Positions 44,609 to 53,208 of a stretch of DNA of 64,000 nucleotides are shown piece after piece. Below the pieces are notes generated by a model. That model was not told where the DNA came from and made no database searches. It was given only the letters and a program-made list of their open reading frames with translations. The DNA is from Flavobacterium micromati (GTDB taxonomy: Bacteria > Bacteroidota > Bacteroidia > Flavobacteriales > Flavobacteriaceae): assembly GCF_900129585.1 (NCBI RefSeq), contig NZ_FQWF01000005.1:62001-126000 (forward strand), in the 5' to 3' direction. Position 1 is the stretch's first letter; every line of letters starts with the position of its first letter. The position numbers and the translations under genes are program-made.

Positions 44609-45931
44609 TTAGATGCTAAAAAATCTTTTTACTAATTTATCCCAAAACGAACTATAAATTGCAACTAATGTGAACCCCAATAAGAATAAATGATACCAAG
44701 CATTGCTAATCAAATCAACAAAATCTAATTTTCCATTTGCAAAACTTAAAATAAGTAAAACTTGAGCGCCATAAGGCAAAACACCTTGAATTATACACGA
44801 AAAAATATCAAGAATTGCAGCTGTTTTTTTTGGACTTAAATCATACTCATCATTAATTTCTTTCGCAATAGGTCCTGTAATTACTATCGACACGGTGTTA
44901 TTGGCTATAGCCAAATTCGTGAAACCAACCAAAGCACCAATTCCAGCTTGTGCAGATTTCTTACTTTTTATCAATTTTTTTATTTGAACTAATAAATATG
45001 TTATTCCACCAGCTTTATCAACCATAGCTGCTAATCCGCCAGTAAGCATGGACAATAGAAAGATATCAGTCATGCTAATAAAACCTTCATAAATTTTTTG
45101 TGTAAATTCGATTATTGTAAACGAACCACCAACATACCCAATAATTCCCGCCAATATTGTACCTATAATAAGGGTCGAAAAAACATTGATACCTGCAACT
45201 GCTAAAATTATAACAAGAACATAAGGGACAATAGCAATCCATGAAAAATCATTTTTTTCAATGGCGATAGCAATAATATCTGAATTGAGTCCTAAATAAA
45301 AGAAAACTAAAATTGTTAGTACTGCCGCTGGAAATGCAATGAACAAGTTAATTTTGAATTTATCTTTCAAATCACATCCTAATGATTGCGTAGCTGCAAT
45401 TGTAGTATCTGAAATCATAGACAAATTATCGCCAAGCATGGATCCACCCAATAAAGCACCTGAAATTAATGGTAATGAAGCACCACTTTTATCGGCAAGA
45501 GAAACAGCAATAGGTCCAATAGCCACGATGGCGCCAACCGAAGTTCCCGTAGCAGTAGATAAAAAAGAGGCAATCAAGAAAATTCCCAATGGAAAATAAG
45601 CGACATCAATTGTATTGATTCCAAGGTTTACCACTGCATCAACGCCTCCCATAGCTTTACTAACGACCGCAAAAGCTCCAGCTAATAAATAGATCAAGCA
45701 CATGGTCATAATTTTGCTTTCACCACAACCTGCTATTAAGGTTTCCACTTTTTCATCTGTAGATGATTTGTACAATAAAAAAGCAGCAATGATACCAATT
45801 AAAACAGCTACTGGAGATGGAAAAGCGTAAAAATCATTGAGTACAATTCCGGCTCCTAAAAAAGTAAAAATAAAAACAAACAACGGAATTAACGCAAATG
45901 GATTTCCGGTTTCTTTTGAAAAATTAGTCAT
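44609..45931 (-). CDS. NhaC-family transporter, possible methionine transporter
   Basis: A 440-residue inner-membrane protein with about 11-12 helices. NhaC-family segments are present: FLSTATGTSVGAIVAIGPI, GALLGGSMLGDNLSMISDTT and TNLAIANNTVSIVITGPIA. The family exchanges Na+ and H+, but a branch (MetT) is assigned to methionine uptake on the basis of S-box control in other phyla. The SAM-I-like RNA in this gene's leader (46017-46080) favours the methionine reading. That is inference; the sequence of the protein alone does not decide between antiporter and amino acid transporter. Confidence 0.85.
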   Translation of the reverse strand: MTNFSKETGNPFALIPLFVFIFTFLGAGIVLNDFYAFPSPVAVLIGIIAAFLLYKSSTDEKVETLIAGCGESKIMTMCLIYLLAGAFAVVSKAMGGVDAVVNLGINTIDVAYFPLGIFLIASFLSTATGTSVGAIVAIGPIAVSLADKSGASLPLISGALLGGSMLGDNLSMISDTTIAATQSLGCDLKDKFKINLFIAFPAAVLTILVFFYLGLNSDIIAIAIEKNDFSWIAIVPYVLVIILAVAGINVFSTLIIGTILAGIIGYVGGSFTIIEFTQKIYEGFISMTDIFLLSMLTGGLAAMVDKAGGITYLLVQIKKLIKSKKSAQAGIGALVGFTNLAIANNTVSIVITGPIAKEINDEYDLSPKKTAAILDIFSCIIQGVLPYGAQVLLILSFANGKLDFVDLISNAWYHLFLLGFTLVAIYSSFWDKLVKRFFSI

Positions 45932-46016
45932 AAAATTAATTTAGAATTAAAAGTTATGACGAAAAACAAAGCTAATAATGGGAATGTAAAACAACATTTT
46001 TTCCAAAGAATTTGGC

Positions 46017-46080
46017 TTATCGTTTTAGCACCTTGCTTGTTGCTGCAGGTTGCTATCCTATTACAGGATTCGTGATAACG
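46017..46080 (-). promoter_or_regulatory. SAM-I-like riboswitch core in the leader of the NhaC-family gene
   Basis: On the minus strand the predicted transcript begins close to CGTTATCACGA. TTATC (46074-46078) pairs with GATAA (46017-46021) as P1; ATCCT/AGGAT forms a short P2; AGCAACC-TGC...GCA-AGGTGCTAAAAC forms P3 with the asymmetric loop and the AGGTGCTAA tail that are hallmarks of SAM-I (S-box) aptamers. The usual long P2 with pseudoknot and the P4 stem are missing. Downstream are a CCAAA/TTTGG hairpin and a possible 16-codon frame (45947-45997), either of which could act in control. The likeness is by motif only. Confidence 0.5.
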
Positions 46081-46084
46081 GGTG

Positions 46085-46116
46085 CAAAAGTAATTAATAT
46101 TTTATGAAAAACACAA
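46085..46116 (-). promoter_or_regulatory. Promoter of the NhaC-family gene
   Basis: Minus strand: -33 TTG (46114-46116), 21-base spacer, -7 TACTTTTG (46085-46092). The predicted start, about 46079, falls at the first base of the P1 helix of the riboswitch-like element, so the RNA would begin exactly with it. Confidence 0.7.
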
Positions 46117-46195
46117 TAGGATAACTTCTTTTTTCATTTTAGTCAAAAAAAGCCTTACCGAAGTAAAGCTTTTTATTTTATATGTAATAAATAGC

Positions 46196-46618
46196 TTAAA
46201 AAGCTACATTCCATTTAGGTAATCTTCCGTTTTCATCTAAGAAATTTTGTAAAATTTGTCCTTCTACAGCTGTTGGAATCCCTTTAGAATCCGAATTAAA
46301 AGTCTCGTACCAAATCACTTCAAGTGCAGTGATATCTTCAATTTTCATTTGAGCTGGCCAAGTATATTTTCTTCCTGTTTTTGCAAATTGATGTCCTTCA
46401 ACGATCTTGTCTCTAAGACCACCATTTTTAATTTTTAAAGTACCATCATTTTGTACTGTACCAGTTGAACCCACCATGATGAGTTCTTTTACATCTGCGA
46501 CTGCATAAACTAGAAAAACACCAGATCCTTCTGATGCATTGCAAACTTCTGCAAGACTATCTTCTGTAGTGAACGAAAACTGATTGGTAACTTTAAATTT
46601 TTTTAACTCTTTGTACAT
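46196..46618 (-). CDS. Hypothetical protein, possible GIY-YIG-like fold
   Basis: A 140-residue cytoplasmic protein, not firmly recognised. GVFLVYAVADVKELIMVGSTG followed by GGLRDKIVEGHQF resembles the GIY...YIG...R...H layout of GIY-YIG nucleases, with VGSTG in the YIGxT position and a Glu-rich AVEGQILQNF where the catalytic Glu may fall. The degree of match is weak. The start is ATG 46618; the longer frame begins inside a repeat-like stretch (46632-46656). It stands alone between the NhaC promoter and the sucD terminator. Confidence 0.6.
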   Translation of the reverse strand: MYKELKKFKVTNQFSFTTEDSLAEVCNASEGSGVFLVYAVADVKELIMVGSTGTVQNDGTLKIKNGGLRDKIVEGHQFAKTGRKYTWPAQMKIEDITALEVIWYETFNSDSKGIPTAVEGQILQNFLDENGRLPKWNVAF

Positions 46619-46631
46619 ACTTATTATTTTT

Positions 46632-46656
46632 GCCACAAAGGCACAGAGGCACAAAG
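46632..46656. repeat. Repeat word upstream of the hypothetical gene
   Basis: GCCACAAAGGCACAGAGGCAC plus AAAG, an internally repetitive stretch (three degenerate copies of a GGCACAAAG-like unit). Similar words are widespread in Bacteroidetes genomes. It lies 14 bases before the chosen start at 46618. Confidence 0.45.
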
Positions 46657-46713
46657 TGAATTTTATTACTGATTTCCGTTTATTAGTAAAAAGAAACGGC
46701 TTAACTTTTAACT

Positions 46714-46744
46714 AAAAAATACCTCACAAAGCCATGAGGTATTT
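46714..46744 (-). terminator. Terminator of sucD
   Basis: Minus strand: AAATACCTCA pairs with TGAGGTATTT (10 bp, 8-base loop), followed by T residues. It is 22 bases after the sucD stop codon. Confidence 0.82.
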
Positions 46745-46765
46745 AATTTTATTTTTTTAGATGGA

Positions 46766-47638
46766 TTAACCTAAAACTTCTTTTACTTTTTTACCAATTT
46801 CAGCTGGTGAATCCACAACATGAATTCCACATTCTCTCATGATTTGTTTTTTAGCTTCAGCTGTATCGTCAGATCCACCTACAATTGCACCTGCATGTCC
46901 CATTGTACGTCCTGGAGGAGCAGTAACTCCTGCAATGAAACCTACAACTGGCTTACGATTACCATCTGCTTTGATCCAATGAGCAGCATCAGCCTCTAAT
47001 TGTCCGCCTATTTCACCTATCATTACGATACATTCTGTTTCTGGATCGTTCATCAATAATTCTACTGCCTCTTTTGTAGTTGTTCCAATGATTGGATCTC
47101 CACCAATACCTATTGCAGTAGTGATTCCTAATCCTTGTTTTACCACTTGGTCAGCTGCTTCGTAAGTTAATGTTCCTGATTTAGAAACGATTCCAATAGT
47201 TCCTTTTTTGAAAACAAAACCTGGCATAATACCAACTTTAGCTTCACCCGGGGTAATAATTCCAGGACAATTAGGACCTATCAATCTTGCATTTCTTTCT
47301 TTCACATAACTGTTAGCTTTTATCATGTCAGCAACTGGAATTCCTTCTGTAATTGCAATAATTACTTTTATACCAGCATCAGCAGCTTCCATAATGGCGT
47401 CAGCAGCAAAAGCAGGTGGTACAAAAATGATAGTGGTATCAGCTCCCGCTTGTTCTACAGCATCTTTTACAGTATTAAAAACTGGTCTATCTAAGTGACT
47501 AGTTCCACCTTTTCCAGGAGTAACACCACCAACAACGTTAGTACCGTACTCGATCATTTGAGAAGCATGGAAAGTTCCTTCACTTCCTGTAAAACCTTGA
47601 ACAATTATTTTGGAATCTTTATTAACTAAAACACTCAT
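46766..47638 (-). CDS. sucD: Succinate-CoA ligase (ADP/GDP-forming) alpha subunit
   Basis: A 290-residue TCA-cycle subunit. The CoA-binding Rossmann domain shows [13 protein letters not shown] and [21 protein letters not shown] follows; the phospho-His is in [12 protein letters not shown]. The beta subunit gene is not in the window. It has a -7 box (47675-47682) and its own terminator, so it is expressed as a single gene although it follows the lipid A genes. Confidence 0.97.
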   Translation of the reverse strand: MSVLVNKDSKIIVQGFTGSEGTFHASQMIEYGTNVVGGVTPGKGGTSHLDRPVFNTVKDAVEQAGADTTIIFVPPAFAADAIMEAADAGIKVIIAITEGIPVADMIKANSYVKERNARLIGPNCPGIITPGEAKVGIMPGFVFKKGTIGIVSKSGTLTYEAADQVVKQGLGITTAIGIGGDPIIGTTTKEAVELLMNDPETECIVMIGEIGGQLEADAAHWIKADGNRKPVVGFIAGVTAPPGRTMGHAGAIVGGSDDTAEAKKQIMRECGIHVVDSPAEIGKKVKEVLG

Positions 47639-47674
47639 GATATATTATTTTATGTAGTTTTTAAAATTGTGTGA

Positions 47675-47682
47675 CAAAAGTA
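47675..47682 (-). promoter_or_regulatory. Candidate -7 box of sucD
   Basis: TACTTTTG on the minus strand, 36 bases before the sucD start. The -33 region is unclear. Confidence 0.45.
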
Positions 47683-47733
47683 TAAAATAGAAAGCACTAA
47701 ATGGTATTCACTAATCAGTTTTTTACTTTAAAA

Positions 47734-48096
47734 TTAGGACAATTGACTCATTTGGTAACCGCGAAATAATTTGCCTTCTTTTATTTGCCAAATAGTAATA
47801 AAATGCGCCAACAACATTTCCTCCCTTGGATTCTCAATCGTTTTGACGAAATGGGAATAACGAATAGAGACTAGATCATTTTCAGCAACTATATGACTAA
47901 TTCTAACTTTCGAGCGCACGTACGCTTTACTTAGTTCAATAGATAAATCGATTAAAGTATTATAGTTTAATTCGACAAAACCTTTGCTACTATTCCACTC
48001 CACAATAATATCTGGATGTAGATATTCCTTTAAAACTGTGCTATCAATTAAAGCATCTGATTTATAGAATTTCTCAACAATTTGCTTAGCAGACAT
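47734..48096 (-). CDS. NTF2/SnoaL-like domain protein
   Basis: A 120-residue single-domain protein of the NTF2-like (SnoaL) cone fold: an N-terminal helical half (KQIVEKFYKSDALIDSTVLKE-type opening), YLHPDIIVEWNS, and strands VSIRYSHFVKTIEN and AHFITIWQIKEGKLFRGYQMSQ, typical of SnoaL-like polyketide-cyclase folds. It starts one base before the lpxD paralogue's stop region and is likely co-transcribed with the lipid A genes. Substrate or partner unknown. Confidence 0.82.
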   Translation of the reverse strand: MSAKQIVEKFYKSDALIDSTVLKEYLHPDIIVEWNSSKGFVELNYNTLIDLSIELSKAYVRSKVRISHIVAENDLVSIRYSHFVKTIENPREEMLLAHFITIWQIKEGKLFRGYQMSQLS

Positions 48097-48097
48097 A

Positions 48098-49027
48098 TTA
48101 TTTAATTTTATTTAAAATTTCTGGAATCTTTTTTATATTCGCCAGTTGCTTTAATTTTTCTCTTGATTCTTCTATTGGTGTCCCAAAGTAAGATTTGCCG
48201 CCTTCAACAGATTTTGTAACTCCTGTTTGACCTAATATTACTGCCTTTGCTCCTATTGTTATTCCACTTGTTGTTCCTACTTGTCCCCAAATGGTGACCT
48301 CGTCTTCAATGATTACACATCCTGCAATTCCAGTTTGTGAAGCAATCAAACATTTTTTTCCAATAACAGTATCGTGTCCTACATGTACTTGATTGTCAAT
48401 TTTTGTTCCTTCACCAATTGTTGTATCGCCAGTAACTCCTTTATCAATTGTACAAAGTGCTCCAATTCCGACATTGTTTTCAATAACCACTCTTCCTCCG
48501 GAAAGTAATTGATCATATCCTTCAGGGCGTTTTTTATAATAAAATGCATCGCCACCTAATACAGTTCCTGCGTGAATTATTACATTGTCACCAATTATCG
48601 TATGATCATAAATAGCAACGTTTGAATGTATCAAACAGTTTTTTCCAATCACAACATGGTTTCCTATAAATGTGTTGGGTTGAATAATTGTCCCCTCTCC
48701 AATAATTGCGGATGGAGCTATTGATACACTCGAAAATTGAAATGGCTTAAAAAAATGAGTCAATTTATTGAAATCTCTAAAAGGATCATCAGAAATTAAT
48801 AGTGCTTTTCCATCCGGACAATCAACACTTTTATTAATTAAAATAATAGTTGCTGCTGATTGCAACGCTTTATCGTAATATTTTGGATGATCTACAAACA
48901 CAATATCGCCAGACTCCACAACATGAATCTCGTTCATTCCTGTTACTGGGAAATTATTATCACCAACATATTCACAGCTGATAATGGCTGCTATTTCTTT
49001 TAAAGAATAACCTTTTGGGAATTTCAT
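48098..49027 (-). CDS. LpxD-like UDP-3-O-acylglucosamine N-acyltransferase paralogue
   Basis: A 309-residue left-handed beta-helix protein with about eight hexapeptide turns (I-G-x-x-x-x repeats such as IGKNCLIHSNVAIYDHTIIG cut at the turn). The N-terminal domain matches LpxD (SLKEIAAIISCEYVGDNN). The active-site His is in HVGHDTVIGKK. A second, longer lpxD is at 52037. Bacteroidetes often have this extra copy after efp. It may have a different acyl preference or substrate; it could also act on another nucleotide sugar. Confidence 0.86.
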   Translation of the reverse strand: MKFPKGYSLKEIAAIISCEYVGDNNFPVTGMNEIHVVESGDIVFVDHPKYYDKALQSAATIILINKSVDCPDGKALLISDDPFRDFNKLTHFFKPFQFSSVSIAPSAIIGEGTIIQPNTFIGNHVVIGKNCLIHSNVAIYDHTIIGDNVIIHAGTVLGGDAFYYKKRPEGYDQLLSGGRVVIENNVGIGALCTIDKGVTGDTTIGEGTKIDNQVHVGHDTVIGKKCLIASQTGIAGCVIIEDEVTIWGQVGTTSGITIGAKAVILGQTGVTKSVEGGKSYFGTPIEESREKLKQLANIKKIPEILNKIK

Positions 49028-49103
49028 ACTATTATTTAGAAAAAGTTTGAATTAGAAAATATGAAAATTTGATAATTATCACATTTTCTAATTATCAAAT
49101 TAT

Positions 49104-49670
49104 TTATTCTTTTACACGCTCCATGTAAGATCCTGATGCAGTATCAATTTTAATTTTGTCCCCTTCATTAATAAATAAAGGAACATTTACGGTTGCACCA
49201 GTTTCAACAGTTGCTGATTTAGTAGCATTAGTAGCAGTATTTCCTTTAATTCCCGGCTCAGCATACGTGACTTCAAGTATCACTGATGCTGGCATGTCTA
49301 CTGAAAGTGGTAAATCAGTTTCTGTATTGATGCTTACCATAACATTTTCGCCTTCTTTTAATAAATCAGGTGAATCCAAAATATTTTTATTCAAAGTAAT
49401 TTGCTCAAAAGTTTCTGTATTCATAAAATGAAAATCATTTCCTTCTGGATATAAAAACTGAAATTTATGATTTTCAACTCGTACTTCCTCAATTTTATGA
49501 CCTGCCGAAAAGGTATTGTCTAATACTTTCCCGTTAGTCAAACTTCTCAATTTTGTTCTAACAAAAGCTGGACCTTTGCCCGGTTTTACATGAAGAAATT
49601 CTATGATTTTGTATATATCATTGTTATACTTGATGCACAATCCGTTTTTAATATCTGATGTTGATGCCAT
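49104..49670 (-). CDS. efp: Translation elongation factor P
   Basis: A 188-residue three-domain factor that rescues ribosomes stalled on polyproline. The domain I tip reads HVKPGKGPAFVRTKLR, with the modifiable Lys in the PGKGPA loop; domain II has an OB-fold (VLEVTYAEPGIKG...), and the end GDKIKIDTASGSYMERVKE is the family C-terminus. ATG 49670 is chosen; the longer frame adds MGGNKKINNK from the spacer. The upstream 130-base spacer up to lpxA has short GC-rich repeat-like words but no clear promoter. Confidence 0.97.
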   Translation of the reverse strand: MASTSDIKNGLCIKYNNDIYKIIEFLHVKPGKGPAFVRTKLRSLTNGKVLDNTFSAGHKIEEVRVENHKFQFLYPEGNDFHFMNTETFEQITLNKNILDSPDLLKEGENVMVSINTETDLPLSVDMPASVILEVTYAEPGIKGNTATNATKSATVETGATVNVPLFINEGDKIKIDTASGSYMERVKE

Positions 49671-49800
49671 TTTATTGTTTATTTTTTTATTCCCTCCCAA
49701 ACCTCGCCAAAGAAAAGGATTGAAAGCGGAAGTTGTTATTTAATTTATTGTTATTTATTTTTTCTCGTTCACTCCCCTTTCTGGAGAGCTATGGTGTAAA

Positions 49801-50586
49801 TTAATAATTCCCTGAGTAACCTTTCATTACTCCTCTCGATGAATTTCTTATAAAATCGATTATTTCATCTCTTTCTGGAGTTGCTTCCATTTCTCCTTCT
49901 ATAATTCCTAGAGCTTGAGTGGTATTATAATTTTTTTGGTATAAAATGCGGTATATTCCTTGAATTTCTCTAATTTTTTCCGATGAAAACCCACGTCTTC
50001 TTAGTCCAACTGAATTTATTCCTACATAAGAAAGCGGTTCTTTTGCTGCTTTAGTAAAAGGGGGTACATCTTTTCTTAAAAGTGAACCACCAGAAATCAT
50101 GGCATGATCTCCTATACTTATAAATTGATGCACAGCCGAAAGTCCTCCAATTATTGCATAGTTTCCTACTGTAACATGACCGCCTAATAAAACTCCATTA
50201 ACAATAATTACGTTGTTACCAATGTGGCAATCATGCGCAATATGTGCCGTTGCCATTACAAGACAATTATTACCTAAAGTTGTTTGACCGGATGCAATAG
50301 TTCCTCTATTTATTGTAACACATTCTCTTATAGTACAATTATCACCAATTATTGCCAAAGAATCTTCTCCACCAAATTTTAAATCCTGCGGAACTGCAGC
50401 TATTACAGCACCTGGAAAAATATTACAATTTTTTCCTATTCTTGCGCCTTCCATTATTGTGACATTAGATCCAATCCAAGTTCCATCGCCAATAACAACA
50501 TTATTGTGAATTGTAGTAAATGGCTCAATGACTACATTTTTAGCGATTTTGGCGCCTGGATGCACATAGGCTAGTGGTTGATTCAT
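49801..50586 (-). CDS. lpxA: UDP-N-acetylglucosamine O-acyltransferase
   Basis: A 261-residue left-handed beta-helix enzyme for the first step of lipid A synthesis. The N-terminus PLAYVHPGAKIAKNVVIEPF and the catalytic His in ATAHIAHDCHIGNN, then VLLGGHVTVGNYAIIGG, are characteristic; the C-terminal helical domain contains NSVGLRRRGFSSEKI. It lies 69 bases after the lpxC-fabZ gene within the lipid A operon. Confidence 0.96.
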   Translation of the reverse strand: MNQPLAYVHPGAKIAKNVVIEPFTTIHNNVVIGDGTWIGSNVTIMEGARIGKNCNIFPGAVIAAVPQDLKFGGEDSLAIIGDNCTIRECVTINRGTIASGQTTLGNNCLVMATAHIAHDCHIGNNVIIVNGVLLGGHVTVGNYAIIGGLSAVHQFISIGDHAMISGGSLLRKDVPPFTKAAKEPLSYVGINSVGLRRRGFSSEKIREIQGIYRILYQKNYNTTQALGIIEGEMEATPERDEIIDFIRNSSRGVMKGYSGNY

Positions 50587-50594
50587 TTTTTTTT

Positions 50595-50642
50595 GTTTAA
50601 CCGATTAAATGTTTAACCGATTAATCGAATAATCGATTAATC
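50595..50642. repeat. Tandem and inverted AT-rich repeats
   Basis: GTTTAACCGATTAA occurs twice (50595-50608, 50611-50624), and CGATTAATC occurs twice (50618-50626, 50634-50642), the whole forming inverted pairs. It fills the gap between lpxC-fabZ and lpxA. Similar CGATTAA-rich words are frequent in Flavobacterium spacers. Confidence 0.6.
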
Positions 50643-50655
50643 AAATTATCAAAAA

Positions 50656-52053
50656 TTATTGTTTTCTTGCAATTTGCGCCATCAATTCTGCTTCAGCAAC
50701 GAGTTTTCCATTTGCATAAGCATTTGCTTGCATGTGACAAATTCCTCTTCTTATTGGAGTAATCAAATCACATTTAAATATTAATGTATCACCTGGTAAA
50801 ACTTTTTGTTTGAATTTGACATTGTCAATCTTCATGAAATAAGTGAGATAATTTTCGGGATCTGGGACTGTACTTAAAACTAAAATTCCTCCAGTTTGTG
50901 CCATTGCTTCCACTATTATAACTCCTGGCATTACTGGCGCCTCAGGAAAATGTCCCACAAAGAAATTCTCATTCATCGTAACATTTTTCATCCCTACAAC
51001 GTGACTTTCGGACATTTCAATAATTCGATCTATAAATAAAAATGGAGGTCTGTGCGGTAGTACAGACATTATTTTATGAATATCCATCAGCGGTTCCAAA
51101 TTCAAATCAAAAACAGGTACAAAATTCCTTTGTTCAATTTTTATGATTTTAGCCATTTTTTTGGCAAACTGCGTATTAACGAAATGACCTGGTTTGTTGG
51201 CAATAACTTTTCCTTGTATTTTTGTCCCAATTAAAGCTAGATCGCCTACTACATCCAGTAATTTATGTCTCGCTGCTTCGTTAGGATAATGCAAAGTTAG
51301 ATTGTCTAAAATCCCGTTAGATTTTACTGTAATTTCGTCTTTGCCAAAAGCGACTTTTAAATTCTCCATAGTTGAAGCAGAAATTTCCTTATCTACGTAA
51401 ACTATAGCATTATTTAAATCACCTCCTTTTATTAATCCTTCTTCTAATAAAAACTCTAATTCATGAAGAAAACTGAAAGTTCTCGATTCTGATATTTCAG
51501 CTTTAAAATCGGCAATGCTTTTCATATTAGCATTTTGAGTTCCTAATATTTTTGTGCCAAAATCTACCATAGCAGTTACGCAATAATGATCACTAGGCAT
51601 CACTAAAATTTCACTGCCCGAAGCTTCATCAGTAAAAGAAATAACTTCTTTCACTACATAAACATTTCGTTTTGCATTCTGTTCTACAAAGCCAGCTGTT
51701 TCAAGGGCTTCTACAAAGTATTTAGAAGAACCATCCATAATAGGAAGTTCTGAGGCATTCAATTCTATAATTATATTATCAACATCACAACCTACTAGAG
51801 CTGCTAAAACATGCTCTGGCGTTTGAATTTTAACCCCTAATTTTTCTAAATTGGTTCCTCTTTGTGTGTTTACCACATAGTTTGCATCTGCCTCAATAAT
51901 TGGAGTTCCTTCTAGATCTATTCGAACAAAAGTAAAACCATTGTTTACTGGAGCAGGTTTAAAAGTCATTTTGACTTCTTTACCCGTATGCAGTCCAACA
52001 CCAGTTAACGAAATTTCTGTTTTGATGGTCTTCTGTTTAACCATTGTTTCCAT
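50656..52053 (-). CDS. lpxC: Bifunctional LpxC deacetylase - FabZ dehydratase
   Basis: A 465-residue fusion. Residues about 1-310 are the zinc deacetylase LpxC ([21 protein letters not shown]; zinc ligands in HKLLDVVGD and the catalytic His in KPGHFVNT). Residues about 320-465 are FabZ ([33 protein letters not shown]). LpxC commits lipid A synthesis, FabZ dehydrates hydroxyacyl-ACP, so the fusion links two users of hydroxyacyl chains. This fusion is the normal arrangement in Bacteroidetes. Its start overlaps lpxD by 17 bases; an internal ATG at 52044 is an alternative start. Confidence 0.96.
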   Translation of the reverse strand: METMVKQKTIKTEISLTGVGLHTGKEVKMTFKPAPVNNGFTFVRIDLEGTPIIEADANYVVNTQRGTNLEKLGVKIQTPEHVLAALVGCDVDNIIIELNASELPIMDGSSKYFVEALETAGFVEQNAKRNVYVVKEVISFTDEASGSEILVMPSDHYCVTAMVDFGTKILGTQNANMKSIADFKAEISESRTFSFLHELEFLLEEGLIKGGDLNNAIVYVDKEISASTMENLKVAFGKDEITVKSNGILDNLTLHYPNEAARHKLLDVVGDLALIGTKIQGKVIANKPGHFVNTQFAKKMAKIIKIEQRNFVPVFDLNLEPLMDIHKIMSVLPHRPPFLFIDRIIEMSESHVVGMKNVTMNENFFVGHFPEAPVMPGVIIVEAMAQTGGILVLSTVPDPENYLTYFMKIDNVKFKQKVLPGDTLIFKCDLITPIRRGICHMQANAYANGKLVAEAELMAQIARKQ

Positions 52054-53080
52054 TTTTTTGGTTTAAAATTTGTTTTTTTAACTCTTTTATTTCTGCCACA
52101 ATTTTAGATAAGTTTTTAAAATGAACAAATGATTTGCTAAAATCATTATATCCAAAGGCAGGACTTCCTTGTATTATTTCATTGTCTTTTACATTTCTAC
52201 CGACACCTGATTGCGCTTGAATACGAACATTATCACCTATTATTAAATGACCTACTATTCCTACCTGGCCTCCAATCATCCCATTTTTTCCAATTTTTGT
52301 TGAACCGGCAACACCAGTTTGCGCTGCAATCACTGTATTTTCGCCTATTTCAACATTATGGGCAATTTGGATTTGGTTGTCTAATTTTACACCTTTTCTA
52401 ATAATTGTAGATCCCATTGTCGCTCTATCAATTGTGGTGCAAGAGCCTATGTCAACATCATCCTCGATCACTACATTTCCAATCTGTGGAATTTTTGTGT
52501 ACGATCCATCGGCATTTGGCGCGAAGCCAAAACCATCTGAACCAATTATTGCCCCTGAATGAATAGTACAATTATTTCCAATGATTGTTTCCGAATAGAT
52601 CTTTGCTCCTGAAAATAAAATTACATTATCACCAATGACTACGTTATCTCCAACAAAGCAATTAGGATAAATTTTTACATTTTTTCCAATTGTAACGTTA
52701 TCGCTAATATAACTAAAACTTCCTAAATAAAGATTTTCTCCGTGCTTAACACTAGGTGAGAGGAATGAAGCCTGCTCTACTCCGCTTTTACTGTGCTTTA
52801 CTTCATTGTAATATTCCAATAATTTTGAAAACGCTGCATATGCATCGGCAACTTTAATCAATGTAGTAGTTATTTTGTGTTCTGGGATAAAACTATCATT
52901 TACAATTGTTACTGATGCTTTTGTAGTATATATGTAATTTAAATATTTAGGATTTGATAAAAAAGTAAGTGATCCCTCAGAGCCCTCTTCGATTTTTGAC
53001 AATCTGCAAACTTCGATCATTGGATTTCCAACAACTTCCCCCGACAAGATTCCTGCTATTTGTTCGGCTGTAAATTTCAT
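52037..53080 (-). CDS. lpxD: UDP-3-O-(3-hydroxyacyl)glucosamine N-acyltransferase
   Basis: A 347-residue lipid A enzyme. The N-terminal uridine-binding domain ([18 protein letters not shown]) precedes a left-handed beta-helix with [18 protein letters not shown] and the catalytic His in [11 protein letters not shown]. It starts the lipid A gene series. Its ATG overlaps the stop of a 30-codon upstream frame as ATGA, and a TATTTTTG box lies before that frame. Confidence 0.96.
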   Translation of the reverse strand: MKFTAEQIAGILSGEVVGNPMIEVCRLSKIEEGSEGSLTFLSNPKYLNYIYTTKASVTIVNDSFIPEHKITTTLIKVADAYAAFSKLLEYYNEVKHSKSGVEQASFLSPSVKHGENLYLGSFSYISDNVTIGKNVKIYPNCFVGDNVVIGDNVILFSGAKIYSETIIGNNCTIHSGAIIGSDGFGFAPNADGSYTKIPQIGNVVIEDDVDIGSCTTIDRATMGSTIIRKGVKLDNQIQIAHNVEIGENTVIAAQTGVAGSTKIGKNGMIGGQVGIVGHLIIGDNVRIQAQSGVGRNVKDNEIIQGSPAFGYNDFSKSFVHFKNLSKIVAEIKELKKQILNQKNGNNG

Positions 53081-53169
53081 CTTATCTGATTTAATTTTTT
53101 ATCGAAATAAGATAAGGCATTAAAAAATGTCTTGGTGCTATTCAAAAAAAATGTATTTGTTCTTTCCAT
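53077..53169 (-). CDS. Possible 30-residue upstream peptide of lpxD
   Basis: An ATG frame of 30 codons ([20 protein letters not shown] and ten more residues) whose TGA overlaps the lpxD ATG as ATGA. It fills the 5' leader completely; the -7 box at 53175-53182 would start transcription almost at its ATG, so translation would be nearly leaderless. The exact overlap suggests translational coupling to lpxD. It is not a recognised protein and may be chance. Confidence 0.35.
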   Translation of the reverse strand: MERTNTFFLNSTKTFFNALSYFDKKLNQIR

Positions 53170-53174
53170 TGCGA

Positions 53175-53182
53175 CAAAAATA
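53175..53182 (-). promoter_or_regulatory. Candidate -7 box of the lipid A operon
   Basis: TATTTTTG on the minus strand, 95 bases before lpxD. It is the only TAnnTTTG in the spacer after the HD-domain gene. The -33 element is uncertain. Confidence 0.45.
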
Positions 53183-53208
53183 TAAAAAAATAGATTTTAA
53201 ATGGTTTT

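Noticed and set aside
49675-49800. Another copy of the structured repeat between efp and lpxA
   Set aside because: Words such as AAAGGATTGAAAGCGG are faintly similar, but no closing helix or paired hairpins could be found.
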